DNA from: Sediminibacterium soli
GTDB lineage: Bacteria > Bacteroidota > Bacteroidia > Chitinophagales > Chitinophagaceae
Reading direction: 5' to 3'
Assembly: GCF_009939225.1 (NCBI RefSeq)
Contig: NZ_JAACJR010000004.1
Span: 1 to 64,000 of the forward strand
DNA: 64,000 bases
The stretch's first letter is position 1, and each line of letters opens with the position of its first letter. Shown here piece after piece: positions 1-8,402 of this stretch. The position numbers and the translations under genes are program-made. The notes under the pieces were generated by a model that ran no database searches, was not told where the DNA came from, and saw nothing but the letters and a program-made list of their open reading frames with translations.

Positions 1-67
1 GGATTCTAGTTATTGCCTCATTTTCCCTCCTTATACTACCGATATAAATCTCACCAAGTGGCAGCAT
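1..67 (-). CDS. Immunity protein (Imm49-like), N-terminal fragment cut by the window edge
   Basis: Only the first 22 codons are inside the window, starting at an ATG whose complement lies at 65-67. They read MLPLGEIYIGSIRRENEAI..., closely matching the start of the complete immunity gene at 2511-3266 (MLSLREIYTDSIRGENEAV...). It begins 6 bases after the stop codon of the full-length toxin gene, the usual place for a cognate immunity gene. It should neutralise the toxin domain encoded at 74-526. The family name is inferred from the complete paralogue. The remainder of the gene lies to the left of the window. Confidence 0.7.
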   Translation of the reverse strand, partial: MLPLGEIYIGSIRRENEAITRI

Positions 68-526
68 CTTTTTTTAATATTTAGCTAATTTTAAAATTAC
101 TATTTCCTGTGTACTCTTGTCCACTCCCGTAACCGTTTTGACTATTTTATTTTTATTCAGAGATAAAACGTCCGATAAAGCGGCTAAGTTTCCCCCTTGC
201 TGTCGCATTTTACGAATTATACCCTCAATCCACTCATCGCTCATTTGCGGTTTTAAACCTGTTGTAAAATTTTCCGGATTCAATTTAATATTCCCCACAT
301 TCCCAATCTGCTTTGCTTCATTAATAATAATTTCCTCCACGTTGCCTGCCGCATCCTGTTTAATATACACGCCATCGAATCCGTTATTACCCGGCAGTTT
401 GGCCTCGTGTTTTACAAAACCGTCGGTTTGGAAGATGTCGTCGCAAATGGATTCTGTTTTTGTTCCCAAAGCATCGCCGTTCAGTACGATATCGTCAATC
501 TTGGTTCTCAGGCTCTGCAGGGTAGG
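1..526 (-). repeat. Direct repeat copy A: toxin tip plus start of immunity gene
   Basis: This stretch is closely similar to 3200-3722 in the same orientation. It covers the last 150 codons of the full toxin, the short gap and the first codons of the immunity gene. Similarity is highest in the first half of the toxin tip, weaker in the second half, and stops abruptly after the shared ctctgcagggtagg (ends at 526 and 3722). Such a repeat allows homologous exchange between the full-length gene and the orphan cassette. Confidence 0.85.
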
Positions 527-2236
527 GGCAACCCGGTGGCCTGCCTCGTCTACCAGTTGACGGCTCAGATTAGTAAGGGATTGGTCTGCCGGTTGTACGG
601 CTTTTAATGCCTTAACAGCTGAGTGGGAAAAAGTTTCTGCAGCAACCTTAATAAAGCGAAAAACGCCTTTCGATGTTTTGACAGCTCTGAAAGCCAATTT
701 CCCGGCAGCATCCGTTAATGGCCTTGAGAGGGTTTTTGTTGCATTCTTCACCCATTTACCGGCGGTCGCGGTCCAGCCCCAGACGGGTATTGCAGCGCCT
801 GCACTTATTGCTGCATTCAATTGGTCGCCTTCCACAAAATATATCGCTCCATTCACCAGATCCACCGCATCGCCAATAACCGGCACAATACCTGCTACAT
901 CCAGGTAAAAGTGAACTGTTTCGCGCAATACGTTCCAGTAGGCAGTGCTTATAAGCCTGACCTTACTCCAATCCGGGTGAAGGAGTTTTAAGGTGAAATA
1001 TTCTACCGCCACATCGGCTGCCATATCTCCGGGAAGTAAGAGATATCCGTGTTCGCTAAAATCCAGCTCCTGTTCCACAGCGTCGATCATACCCGGATTG
1101 TTCTCAAAAGCCTGGGTAATTTCACCGTACGTAATCATTCTGCCAAGGTCATTACTGTATATCTCGGATGAAGGATCTATGGGCCGGTCATATCCTGAAG
1201 GTGTCCATCCCGGATTTGGATTACAGGGCTCGCTGAATGATTTGACATTGCCGGATGCGTGATTGCCGACGTTTGCAGGTACGACAGGATTATTATCTCC
1301 ACCACAGGGATCGGGGGGCACAGGTCCGCCTCCACCACCTCCGCCTCCGGTGTCGCCACTTCCACCGGTCCCGCCTCCACCCCCGCCGCCATCAGTATAT
1401 ATCCATTCACCCCAGCAGTAACTAAATGTAACTGAACTGAGAGCTGGACATTGTGGAATGCCGCAATGGTCACAGCTTCCACCGGGTCCATAACAAACTC
1501 CCCCGTTATATGTACATGTATTGGGTACATACCATACTGTAACATCTAAGCATGTTTGCGCATAATACATATAAGAGGGCTTATCATCCACCTCTGATTT
1601 ACTGAGACCTAAGGTTACTTCTGTGGGCCGGTTATTATTGGCGGCAAAAAGCGATTGATCGGTTATTTTGAACCGGGTATGTCCGAAAACTTTATTGTCT
1701 AAGACCATAAAGAACACAGCCATGTATTCTGCTTTATCATTAATTCTGTTGCTGCTGTTAGCCATCCGTTTATACTGCCAGTCGCATAAATAGCTGATGG
1801 AAGTATCCTTTGCTGAAGCTTTTATTACCATTGCCGCATTTACATAATTCTGCGAATCACGAACAAATGGTACATAATAGATATCATAGTACCCGGTATT
1901 GCCAGCTGCGGATGGCCCTGACGTTCCCATTGCTTTCGAGATCGATTGCGATGCCAGATTCTTCTGCGTTTTCATGGTCTTATCCCATCTTGGATAGCCA
2001 ATCCTTTCCACGGTTTTTGCCAGGAGCGAATTCTTGTCATTAGCCCTCCTGACAAAGTCCACAATGGCCTTTTCGTCAACATCGCCGCTTCGATGATCCG
2101 CGAAAAAGCGGGTTTCCATATCCGTTACCGCTTTTGTTTGTTGTGGGATATCGGTTTTCCGACAGGAAAAAAGGGAAGCGCCCAGGAATATCCCTAAAAC
2201 AAGATCCCGGAAAAGCTTTTCATTGATTTTTGCCAT
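74..2236 (-). CDS. Polymorphic toxin lipoprotein with pretoxin domain and PD-(D/E)xK-like nuclease C-terminus
   Basis: The ATG at 2236 is chosen because it gives a lipoprotein signal (MAKINEKLFRDLVLG... with lipobox LFSC, Cys25); the frame stays open 31 codons further upstream. The product is 720 residues. Residues about 30-280 are a Cys-containing extracellular region without a recognised family. Residues about 283-304 are a Gly-rich linker. Residues about 446-495 resemble the pretoxin TG-like segment that precedes toxin domains (DVAGIVPVIGDAVDLVNG...). Residues 571-720 are the variable toxin tip. In the tip, GFDG (Asp621) followed by INEAK (Glu640, Lys642) fits a PD-(D/E)xK nuclease core, so DNA or RNA cleavage in a rival cell is the likely activity; this is inferred from the motif only. 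An immunity gene follows at once. No T6SS marker or T9SS sorting tail was seen, so the export route is unknown. Confidence 0.72.
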   Translation of the reverse strand: MAKINEKLFRDLVLGIFLGASLFSCRKTDIPQQTKAVTDMETRFFADHRSGDVDEKAIVDFVRRANDKNSLLAKTVERIGYPRWDKTMKTQKNLASQSISKAMGTSGPSAAGNTGYYDIYYVPFVRDSQNYVNAAMVIKASAKDTSISYLCDWQYKRMANSSNRINDKAEYMAVFFMVLDNKVFGHTRFKITDQSLFAANNNRPTEVTLGLSKSEVDDKPSYMYYAQTCLDVTVWYVPNTCTYNGGVCYGPGGSCDHCGIPQCPALSSVTFSYCWGEWIYTDGGGGGGGTGGSGDTGGGGGGGGPVPPDPCGGDNNPVVPANVGNHASGNVKSFSEPCNPNPGWTPSGYDRPIDPSSEIYSNDLGRMITYGEITQAFENNPGMIDAVEQELDFSEHGYLLLPGDMAADVAVEYFTLKLLHPDWSKVRLISTAYWNVLRETVHFYLDVAGIVPVIGDAVDLVNGAIYFVEGDQLNAAISAGAAIPVWGWTATAGKWVKNATKTLSRPLTDAAGKLAFRAVKTSKGVFRFIKVAAETFSHSAVKALKAVQPADQSLTNLSRQLVDEAGHRVAPTLQSLRTKIDDIVLNGDALGTKTESICDDIFQTDGFVKHEAKLPGNNGFDGVYIKQDAAGNVEEIIINEAKQIGNVGNIKLNPENFTTGLKPQMSDEWIEGIIRKMRQQGGNLAALSDVLSLNKNKIVKTVTGVDKSTQEIVILKLAKY

Positions 2237-2510
2237 AACAGCCGAATTTGACGCCAACCTATCACCTGAAATCAAATTGTGCAAGCGTTCCGGTAACTCG
2301 TTGTAAAGATTCCGTGAAAACAACACCACCGGCCGGGCGGAAGGGGGGTGAAAACACCTTTTTTGAGCATATCAGCTATGGGCAATGCTTTCTGCAGAGA
2401 ATGGATGCTGGTCGAGGCGACCAACATCAGCTATGCGATTGTTCTTTGGTACGGGTTATTTTACACTCTCAGGATGGGGCAGTGAATACTATAATTCAGG
2501 GAATTTCATA
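2237..2510. other. Intergenic region upstream of the full-length toxin
   Basis: No supported gene. It presumably holds the toxin promoter on the minus strand, but I see no clear -33/-7 pair. It contains a short hairpin GGTGAAAACACC followed by six T at 2347-2364, which reappears at 51286-51303 upstream of the Rhs locus. The T-run makes it terminator-like on the plus strand, although no plus-strand gene precedes it. Confidence 0.5.
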
Positions 2511-3266
2511 TTACCCTATCTCTTTCAAAAATGCATACTTGTCCTCATACTTTTCCAACGGGTTATAGGGCAATAGTTCTTTGGGTATCAGCGGATGGTC
2601 TATCTCTATTTCGATTCCCTTCAGCCATGCCAGTTTTGTGTAACCCAGGGCTGGAGTGGAGATATATTCCTGTGCAATACCTGCGTTCTTGTTGCGTCTT
2701 TTGTGCGTTTTTGCTTCTAACAGTTCCAGTATTGCTTCTGTGATCATTACTCTGTCCCTTGCAATCATGCCTTCAAAAAATTTTCTGTCTGGTAATATAC
2801 CCTTGTTAGTCGCTGGTTTTTTAGCAGACATAATGTCAAGACACCACCTAAGTTTCTCCCAGTCTTCCTTTATCACCTGTTGAATGGCATATGTCAATGT
2901 ACTATGCCCACGTTCCACCATCCAGGCATAATGAGTATGGCTTAAACTGGCATACCGCTGCATTAAAGGAATATTGTCACTAAGAGTAGCGTGTAACAAA
3001 TGGTTAGTTCCCCAATCAAGTATCCTGGCATCATATTTTTTGATTTCGTATTCATCTATACGCCCGCATCTGTAAAAACATTGCTTACATTCCCCGATGT
3101 TCTTGTTTAGGAATAAATTTCCCAGTGCCTGTTCTTCATTAATATACCATAATCTGGTAATATCACCCTTGTATTGCACTGAGCTGGTTTGGGGCGATAA
3201 AATTCTATTTACCGCTTCATTTTCTCCTCTTATACTATCTGTGTAAATCTCACGGAGTGAAAGCAT
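2511..3266 (-). CDS. Immunity protein, Imm49-like
   Basis: The protein has 251 residues, with no signal peptide or membrane segment, so it is cytoplasmic as expected of an immunity protein. It looks largely alpha-helical, and its middle and C-terminal parts have the Imm49-type pattern of helices with short acidic loops (LLHATLSDN..., KFFEGMIARDR..., ITEAILELLEAK). The family assignment is by recognition only. Its ATG lies 3 bases after the stop of the orphan toxin cassette at 3270-3758, the same toxin-then-immunity order as at 67-74. Its N-terminus is near-identical to the partial gene at the left edge, and its last 90 bp are copied at 3816-3905. It probably still protects against the orphan-type tip even if that cassette is not translated. 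Confidence 0.7.
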   Translation of the reverse strand: MLSLREIYTDSIRGENEAVNRILSPQTSSVQYKGDITRLWYINEEQALGNLFLNKNIGECKQCFYRCGRIDEYEIKKYDARILDWGTNHLLHATLSDNIPLMQRYASLSHTHYAWMVERGHSTLTYAIQQVIKEDWEKLRWCLDIMSAKKPATNKGILPDRKFFEGMIARDRVMITEAILELLEAKTHKRRNKNAGIAQEYISTPALGYTKLAWLKGIEIEIDHPLIPKELLPYNPLEKYEDKYAFLKEIG

Positions 3267-3722
3267 CTTTTAATATTTGGCTAATTTTAAAACTACTATT
3301 TCTTGGGTACTCTTGTCCACCGCGGTAACCGTTTTAACTATTTTATCTTCATTCGCAGACAAAACATTCGCTAAAGCATCCAAATTTCCTCCTTGTGCTT
3401 TCATTTTGCGAATTACATCTTCAACCCATCTATCGCTCATTTGCGGCGCTAATGGCGTTTGTGGATTTCCTGCATTCAATTTAATATTCCCCGCATTCCC
3501 AACCTGCTTTGCTTCATTAATAATAATTTCCTCCACATTACCCGCCGCATCCTGTTTAATGTACACGCCATCGAATCCGTTATTACCTGGCAGTTTGGCC
3601 TCATGCTTTACAAAGCCATCGGTTTGGAAAATGTCATCGCAAATGGATTCTGTTTTTGTTCCCAAAGCATCGCCGTTCAGTACGATATCGTCAATCTTCG
3701 TTCTCAGGCTCTGCAGGGTAGG
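3200..3722 (-). repeat. Direct repeat copy B: orphan toxin tip plus start of immunity gene
   Basis: This is the partner of 1-526. It spans the orphan toxin tip, the 3-base gap and the first codons of the complete immunity gene. Nucleotide similarity ends at 3722, eight bases before a 33-bp palindrome. Confidence 0.85.
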
Positions 3723-3758
3723 TAAAGGGGAACTTTTGGAAAGTTTCAAACTTTCCAA
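3270..3758 (-). CDS. Orphan toxin C-terminal cassette, PD-(D/E)xK-like, no ATG start
   Basis: The reading frame encodes about 149 residues homologous to the tip of the full toxin at 74-2236, including GFDG and INEAK with the putative catalytic Asp, Glu and Lys. It has no signal peptide, linker or pretoxin region. The open frame starts after a TAA within the palindrome at 3731-3763, and its only upstream start-like codon is TTG at 3758. The first ATG comes deep in the domain, after the catalytic residues. It therefore looks like a silent cassette that becomes active only after recombination with a full-length gene, as known for polymorphic toxins. The second half differs from the full-length tip (residues after INEAKQ), so the two may need different immunity proteins. 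A translated free toxin from the TTG cannot be excluded. Confidence 0.7.
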   Translation of the reverse strand: MESLKLSKSSPLPTLQSLRTKIDDIVLNGDALGTKTESICDDIFQTDGFVKHEAKLPGNNGFDGVYIKQDAAGNVEEIIINEAKQVGNAGNIKLNAGNPQTPLAPQMSDRWVEDVIRKMKAQGGNLDALANVLSANEDKIVKTVTAVDKSTQEIVVLKLAKY

Positions 3759-3763
3759 AAGTT
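3731..3763. repeat. Perfect 33-bp palindrome at the cassette boundary
   Basis: A 16-bp arm, AACTTTTGGAAAGTTT, is followed by a single C and its exact reverse complement. It sits where homology between the two toxin cassettes ends and contains the TTG and the stop codon that bound the orphan reading frame. It has no T-run of its own and could be a recombination scar, a repetitive extragenic palindrome or a cruciform. Confidence 0.85.
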
Positions 3764-3815
3764 AAATCTTCCTGAGTGGTAATATGCTTTTTTAGATTTG
3801 GTTAGGATTAAAGTT

Positions 3816-3905
3816 ATTACCCTATCTCTTTCAAAAATGCATACTTGTCCTCATGCTTTTCCAACGGGTTATAGGGCAATAGTTCTTTGGGTATCAGCGG
3901 ATGGT
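3816..3905 (-). pseudogene. Remnant of a third immunity gene (3' end only)
   Basis: These 90 bases match 2510-2599, the last 29 codons and stop of the immunity gene at 2511-3266, with a single difference that I can see (tcatgctttt against tcatactttt). The match ends abruptly at ggatggt (3905), beyond which the sequence is unrelated. It marks an earlier toxin-immunity cassette that was lost, or one end of the duplication that created the orphan cassette. Confidence 0.85.
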
Positions 3906-4431
3906 TAAAAAAGGGGCCAAAACCTAATACCCCGGTTCAAATTATGCAAGCATTTTACCCGATAACGTAAAAATTCGCCTCTCCCAGGGGAAATACGTTG
4001 GTCTTAAGATGAATGTTGCCCATCATTTGAAACATGGGTTAAATTGCGAAAAAGAGGTATACCATAGAGAGACTGTCTAACAATTTGCAATAAATATATT
4101 CTAAATACGTTTTTAATTAATTATCAGTATAATAATTAATTAATGACCCGCTTCCTATTCAAAATTCCTTGTTCCTTGTTCATCTGTTCATCTGTTCCCT
4201 TCCGCCGATATGGCAGAACGGCGGAAAAGTTTTGATTTTAACATCTGTTTGGTCCAAAATTTGTTTTCTAATTTCCTTCCCAATCCTTAACTTTGCGATC
4301 CTTATTTTTGGGTCTTTTTTAGCGGGTGGACATTTTTATCGTTTGTTTGAATGGTAGATGCGCCGATTGTACGCTAAGAGAAGTCTGTTCTCCCCAAAAT
4401 TTTTCGTGTACAAAACCGGTTTTATACAAAT
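3906..4431. other. AT-rich intergenic region and rpoB leader
   Basis: No supported gene in 526 bases. It holds short tandem words at 4158-4198 (TTCCTTG twice, then TTCATCTG-like repeats), which in reverse complement resemble the AAGGAAT-rich repeat at 26346-26394. It also holds a hairpin at 4200-4226 and a possible -7 word TATTTTTG at 4303-4310 about 120 bases before the rpoB ATG, without a convincing -33 partner. The ribosomal protein genes rplJ-rplL that usually precede rpoB are absent. Confidence 0.6.
4200..4226 (+). promoter_or_regulatory. Hairpin in the rpoB leader
   Basis: An 8-bp stem, TTCCGCCG/CGGCGGAA, encloses an 11-base loop and is followed by AAGTTTTGATTTT. It could be a weak terminator or attenuator ahead of rpoB, perhaps left from an ancestral rplL-rpoB junction. 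The function is inferred from position only. Confidence 0.5.
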
Positions 4432-7400
4432 ATGTCAACTACTACAACGAACAACAGGGTAGGCTTTGGAAAAACCAAACATTTGGCTGAAGCGCCTGAT
4501 CTTCTCGACATCCAGTTAGAATCTTTCAGAGAATTTTTCCAGTTGGAAACAACACCCGACAAACGTAATGTTGAGGGCCTGTTCCGCGTGTTCAAAGAGA
4601 ACTTTCCGATTACGGATACGCGTAACATTTTCATGCTGGAGTTCCTGGATTATTTTATTGACCCGCCCCGCTACACCATTGAAGAGTGTATGGAGCGCGG
4701 CCTTACGTACGCGGTTCCGCTGAAAGCGAAACTCCGCCTCAGCTGTAATGATGAAGAGCACGTGGATTTCCAGACCATCGTTCAGGATGTGTTCCTGGGT
4801 AATATCCCCTACATGACCCCCCGCGGTACCTTCGTGATCAACGGCGCCGAGCGCGTGGTGGTTTCCCAGCTGCACCGTTCACCCGGTGTGTTCTTTGGCC
4901 AGTCCATCCACCCCAACGGTACTAAAATTTACTCTGCCCGTGTGATCCCTTTCAAAGGCGCATGGATGGAGTTTGCCACCGATATCAATAACGTGATGTA
5001 TGCGTATATCGACCGTAAGAAGAAATTCCCGGTTACCACGCTGCTGCGTTCCATCGGGTTTGAAACAGATAAGGATATCCTCGAACTGTTTGGCATGGCC
5101 GACGAGGTGAAAGCCGATAAGAAAACGCTCGCCAATCATGTTGGCAAGAAACTCGCTGCCCGCGTACTGCGTACCTGGGTGGAAGATTTCGTGGATGAGG
5201 ATACCGGCGAGGTAGTGAGCATCGAGCGTAACGAGATCGTCATGGAGCGTGACACCGTTCTTGATGAAGAAGCGATCAGCACCATCATCGAGATGGATGT
5301 GAAGAGCGTATTCATCCAGAAAGAAGATGTGGGCGGCGATTACGCGATCATCTACAACACACTGAACAAGGATACCTCGAACAGTGAACTGGAAGCGGTT
5401 CAGCATATCTACCGCCAGCTGCGCGGTGCCGATGCCCCCGATAACGAAACAGCGCGCGGTATCATCGACAAACTGTTCTTCAGCGACAAACGCTACGACC
5501 TGGGCGAAGTTGGCCGTTACAAGATCAACCGCAAACTGAACCTGGATTACCCGCTGACCAAAAAAGTGCTGACCAAGCAGGATATCATCGAGATCATCAA
5601 ATACCTGGTTCGCCTTACCAATGCGAAAGCGGAGATAGATGATATCGATCACCTGAGCAACCGTCGCGTACGTACCGTGGGCGAGCAGCTCTATGCACAA
5701 TTCGGCGTAGGCCTGGCGCGTATGGCGCGTACCATCCGTGAGCGTATGAACGTTCGCGATAACGAGGTGTTTACGCCGGTTGATCTGATCAATGCGAGGA
5801 CACTGTCTTCCGTGATCAACTCTTTCTTCGGTACATCACAGTTATCACAGTTCCTTGACCAGACCAACCCGTTGAGTGAGATCACGCACAAGCGTCGTAT
5901 CTCCGCACTCGGACCAGGCGGTCTGAGCCGTGAGCGTGCGGGCTTCGAGGTTCGTGACGTACACTATTCACACTATGGCCGTCTCTGTACGATCGAAACG
6001 CCGGAAGGACCGAACATCGGTCTGATCTCCACGCTTTGCGTACACGCGTCCATCAACGATATGGGCTTTATCGAGACCCCGTACCGCAAGGTGCAGGACG
6101 GTAAAGTGAACATGAAAGAACTGAGCTTCCTCAGTGCGGAAGAAGAAGATACTGCGAAGATTGCGCAGAGCAATTCTCCGCTGGATGAGAAAGGCAATTT
6201 CGTGGAGGAGAGGGTAGTGTCCCGCCAGACAGGCGATTTCCCGATCCTTGACAAGGGCGAAGTGGAATACATGGACGTGGCACCGAACCAGATCGTTGGT
6301 CTGAGTGCCTCGCTGATCCCCTTCCTCGAGCATGATGATGCCAACCGTGCGCTGATGGGATCAAACATGCAACGCCAGGCTGTGCCGCTGATCCGTCCGG
6401 AAGTGCCCATCGTGGGTACCGGTCTGGAGGGCAAGGCTGCACGCGATGCGCGTATCCAGATCCACTCTGAAGGCAACGGCGTGATCGAGTTCGTGGATGC
6501 GAACGAGATACATGTACGGTACGACCGCAACGATGCCGACCGTCTGGTAAGCTTTAACGATGACCTGCAGGTGTACCGGCTCACCAAGTTCATCAAAACC
6601 AACCAGGCAACCTGTATCAACCTGCGTCCTGCGGTGAAGAAAGGACAGAAAGTGAAAAAAGGCGACTTCCTTACGGAAGGATACGCAACCAAGGACGGAG
6701 AGCTGGCGCTCGGCCGTAACCTGCAGGTGGCATTCATGCCCTGGAAAGGTTACAACTTCGAGGATGCCATCGTGATCAGTGAAAAAGTGGTGCGTGAAGA
6801 CCTGTTCACCTCTGTGCACATTGAAGAATATGAACTCGAGGTGCGCGATACCAAACTGGGTGAGGAAGAACTGACACCGGATATCCCCAACGTTTCTGAG
6901 GAAGCGACCAAAGATCTTGACGAGAACGGTATCATCCGTATCGGCGCAACGATCAAGGAAGGCGATATCCTGATCGGTAAGATCACCCCGAAAGGCGAAT
7001 CGGATCCCACCCCTGAAGAAAAACTGCTGCGTGCGATCTTCGGCGACAAAGCCGGCGATGCAAAAGACGCTTCGCTGAAAGCGCCGAACGGAACAGAGGG
7101 TGTGGTGATCGATAAAAAACTCTTCCAGCGTGCCAAGAAAGACAAGAACGGCAAGATCCGTGAGAAAGCGCTGCTGGAAAAAGTGGAGAAAGTTCACCAG
7201 CAGAACACCGACTCGCTGAAAGACCTGCTGCTCGAAAAACTGCAGATACTGTTGAAAGACAAGGCATCCACAGGCGTAAGCAACAACTTCGGTGAAATGC
7301 TGATCGGCAAGGGCGCCAAGTTCAACCAGAAGAACCTGTCTACCATCGATTACCAGAACGTAAACCCGCTGGGCTGGACAGGTGACGCAAAAACGGATGA

Positions 7401-8235
7401 CCAGATCAATATCCTGCTGCACAACTACAGCATCAAATTCAACGAGGAGCTGGGTCGTTACAAGCGGGAGAAATTCAATATCTCCATCGGTGACGAATTA
7501 CCTGCCGGTGTACTGAAGCTGGCGAAGGTTTACCTGGCTGTGAAGCGTAAGCTGAAAGTGGGTGATAAGATGGCCGGCCGCCACGGTAACAAGGGTATCG
7601 TTGCCAAGATCGTGCGCGCAGAAGACATGCCGTTCATGGAAGACGGTACGCCTGTTGATATTGTGCTGAACCCGCTGGGTGTGCCTTCCCGTATGAACCT
7701 GGGCCAGATCTACGAGACCATTCTAGGCTGGACCGGTAAGAAACTGGGAATGAAGTTCGCTACACCGATCTTCGACGGTGCGTCTACCATGCAGATCGAG
7801 GAATACTGCCAGCAGGCAAGCATTCCTTTGAACGGTCATACACACCTGTATGACGGTGAAACAGGGGAGCGCTTCCACCAGAAGGCAACCGTGGGTGTGA
7901 TCTATGTGATCAAACTGCACCACATGGTGGATGATAAGATGCACGCGCGTTCCATCGGACCATACAGTCTTATTACGCAACAGCCGCTGGGTGGTAAAGC
8001 CCAGTTCGGTGGTCAGCGTTTCGGTGAGATGGAGGTATGGGCACTTGAAGCATACGGTGCAGCCAACATCCTGCAGGAACTGCTTACACTGAAATCGGAT
8101 GATATCATCGGCCGCGCGAAGACTTATGAAGCCATCGTGAAAGGCGATAACATACCGCGTCCGGGCATCCCTGAATCGTTCAATGTACTCGTGCATGAAC
8201 TGAGGGGACTGGGTCTGGATCTGAAATTTGAATAA
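4432..8235 (+). CDS. rpoB: DNA-directed RNA polymerase subunit beta
   Basis: This is a full-length beta subunit of 1267 residues, which forms one side of the RNA polymerase cleft and binds initiating nucleotides and nascent RNA. The rifampicin pocket is clear around residues 470-500 ([13 protein letters not shown] then [13 protein letters not shown]), with the Gln, Asp, His486 and Ser491 that correspond to the wild-type sensitive E. coli residues. Other beta landmarks are [28 protein letters not shown] and the C-terminal [31 protein letters not shown] region (cited in parts). The gene is unusual in having no rplL immediately upstream; a toxin island on the opposite strand takes that place. 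rpoC follows after 167 bases, probably co-transcribed. Confidence 0.98.
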   Translation: MSTTTTNNRVGFGKTKHLAEAPDLLDIQLESFREFFQLETTPDKRNVEGLFRVFKENFPITDTRNIFMLEFLDYFIDPPRYTIEECMERGLTYAVPLKAKLRLSCNDEEHVDFQTIVQDVFLGNIPYMTPRGTFVINGAERVVVSQLHRSPGVFFGQSIHPNGTKIYSARVIPFKGAWMEFATDINNVMYAYIDRKKKFPVTTLLRSIGFETDKDILELFGMADEVKADKKTLANHVGKKLAARVLRTWVEDFVDEDTGEVVSIERNEIVMERDTVLDEEAISTIIEMDVKSVFIQKEDVGGDYAIIYNTLNKDTSNSELEAVQHIYRQLRGADAPDNETARGIIDKLFFSDKRYDLGEVGRYKINRKLNLDYPLTKKVLTKQDIIEIIKYLVRLTNAKAEIDDIDHLSNRRVRTVGEQLYAQFGVGLARMARTIRERMNVRDNEVFTPVDLINARTLSSVINSFFGTSQLSQFLDQTNPLSEITHKRRISALGPGGLSRERAGFEVRDVHYSHYGRLCTIETPEGPNIGLISTLCVHASINDMGFIETPYRKVQDGKVNMKELSFLSAEEEDTAKIAQSNSPLDEKGNFVEERVVSRQTGDFPILDKGEVEYMDVAPNQIVGLSASLIPFLEHDDANRALMGSNMQRQAVPLIRPEVPIVGTGLEGKAARDARIQIHSEGNGVIEFVDANEIHVRYDRNDADRLVSFNDDLQVYRLTKFIKTNQATCINLRPAVKKGQKVKKGDFLTEGYATKDGELALGRNLQVAFMPWKGYNFEDAIVISEKVVREDLFTSVHIEEYELEVRDTKLGEEELTPDIPNVSEEATKDLDENGIIRIGATIKEGDILIGKITPKGESDPTPEEKLLRAIFGDKAGDAKDASLKAPNGTEGVVIDKKLFQRAKKDKNGKIREKALLEKVEKVHQQNTDSLKDLLLEKLQILLKDKASTGVSNNFGEMLIGKGAKFNQKNLSTIDYQNVNPLGWTGDAKTDDQINILLHNYSIKFNEELGRYKREKFNISIGDELPAGVLKLAKVYLAVKRKLKVGDKMAGRHGNKGIVAKIVRAEDMPFMEDGTPVDIVLNPLGVPSRMNLGQIYETILGWTGKKLGMKFATPIFDGASTMQIEEYCQQASIPLNGHTHLYDGETGERFHQKATVGVIYVIKLHHMVDDKMHARSIGPYSLITQQPLGGKAQFGGQRFGEMEVWALEAYGAANILQELLTLKSDDIIGRAKTYEAIVKGDNIPRPGIPESFNVLVHELRGLGLDLKFE

Positions 8236-8249
8236 GGTGATACCTGAGG

Positions 8250-8284
8250 CGTTGACCGTGCGTGAACATTACGCACGATCAACG
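8250..8284 (+). promoter_or_regulatory. Hairpin between rpoB and rpoC
   Basis: A 14-bp stem with one mismatch (CGTTGACCGTGCGT against ACGCACGATCAACG) closes a 7-base loop GAACATT, 15 bases after the rpoB stop. There is no T-run, so it is not an intrinsic terminator. An RNA-processing or stabilising element within the rpoBC message is the simplest reading. Confidence 0.6.
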
Positions 8285-8402
8285 TTTCACGATTCGCGAA
8301 GCCGGGAGGCGTTACCGCTGTACAAGTGTGCGACGCAACGGCAGACGGGACGGGGTTCACTGCTGGCAACAAGAATAAAAAACTACTAATCGTAACAACG
8401 AT

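Noticed and set aside
117..1262. Plus-strand open frames opposite the toxin gene
   Set aside because: The minus-strand frame has a lipoprotein signal, recognisable domains and a paralogue at 3270; the plus-strand frames are its shadows, and similar ones appear opposite the orphan cassette.
3931..3960. GGTTCAAATTATGC considered as a tRNA T-arm
   Set aside because: No acceptor stem, anticodon arm or CCA-compatible end could be folded around it; no tRNA was found anywhere in the window.
4169..4357. 62-codon plus-strand open frame in the rpoB leader
   Set aside because: It runs through tandem short repeats and a hairpin, with a composition unlike the neighbouring genes.
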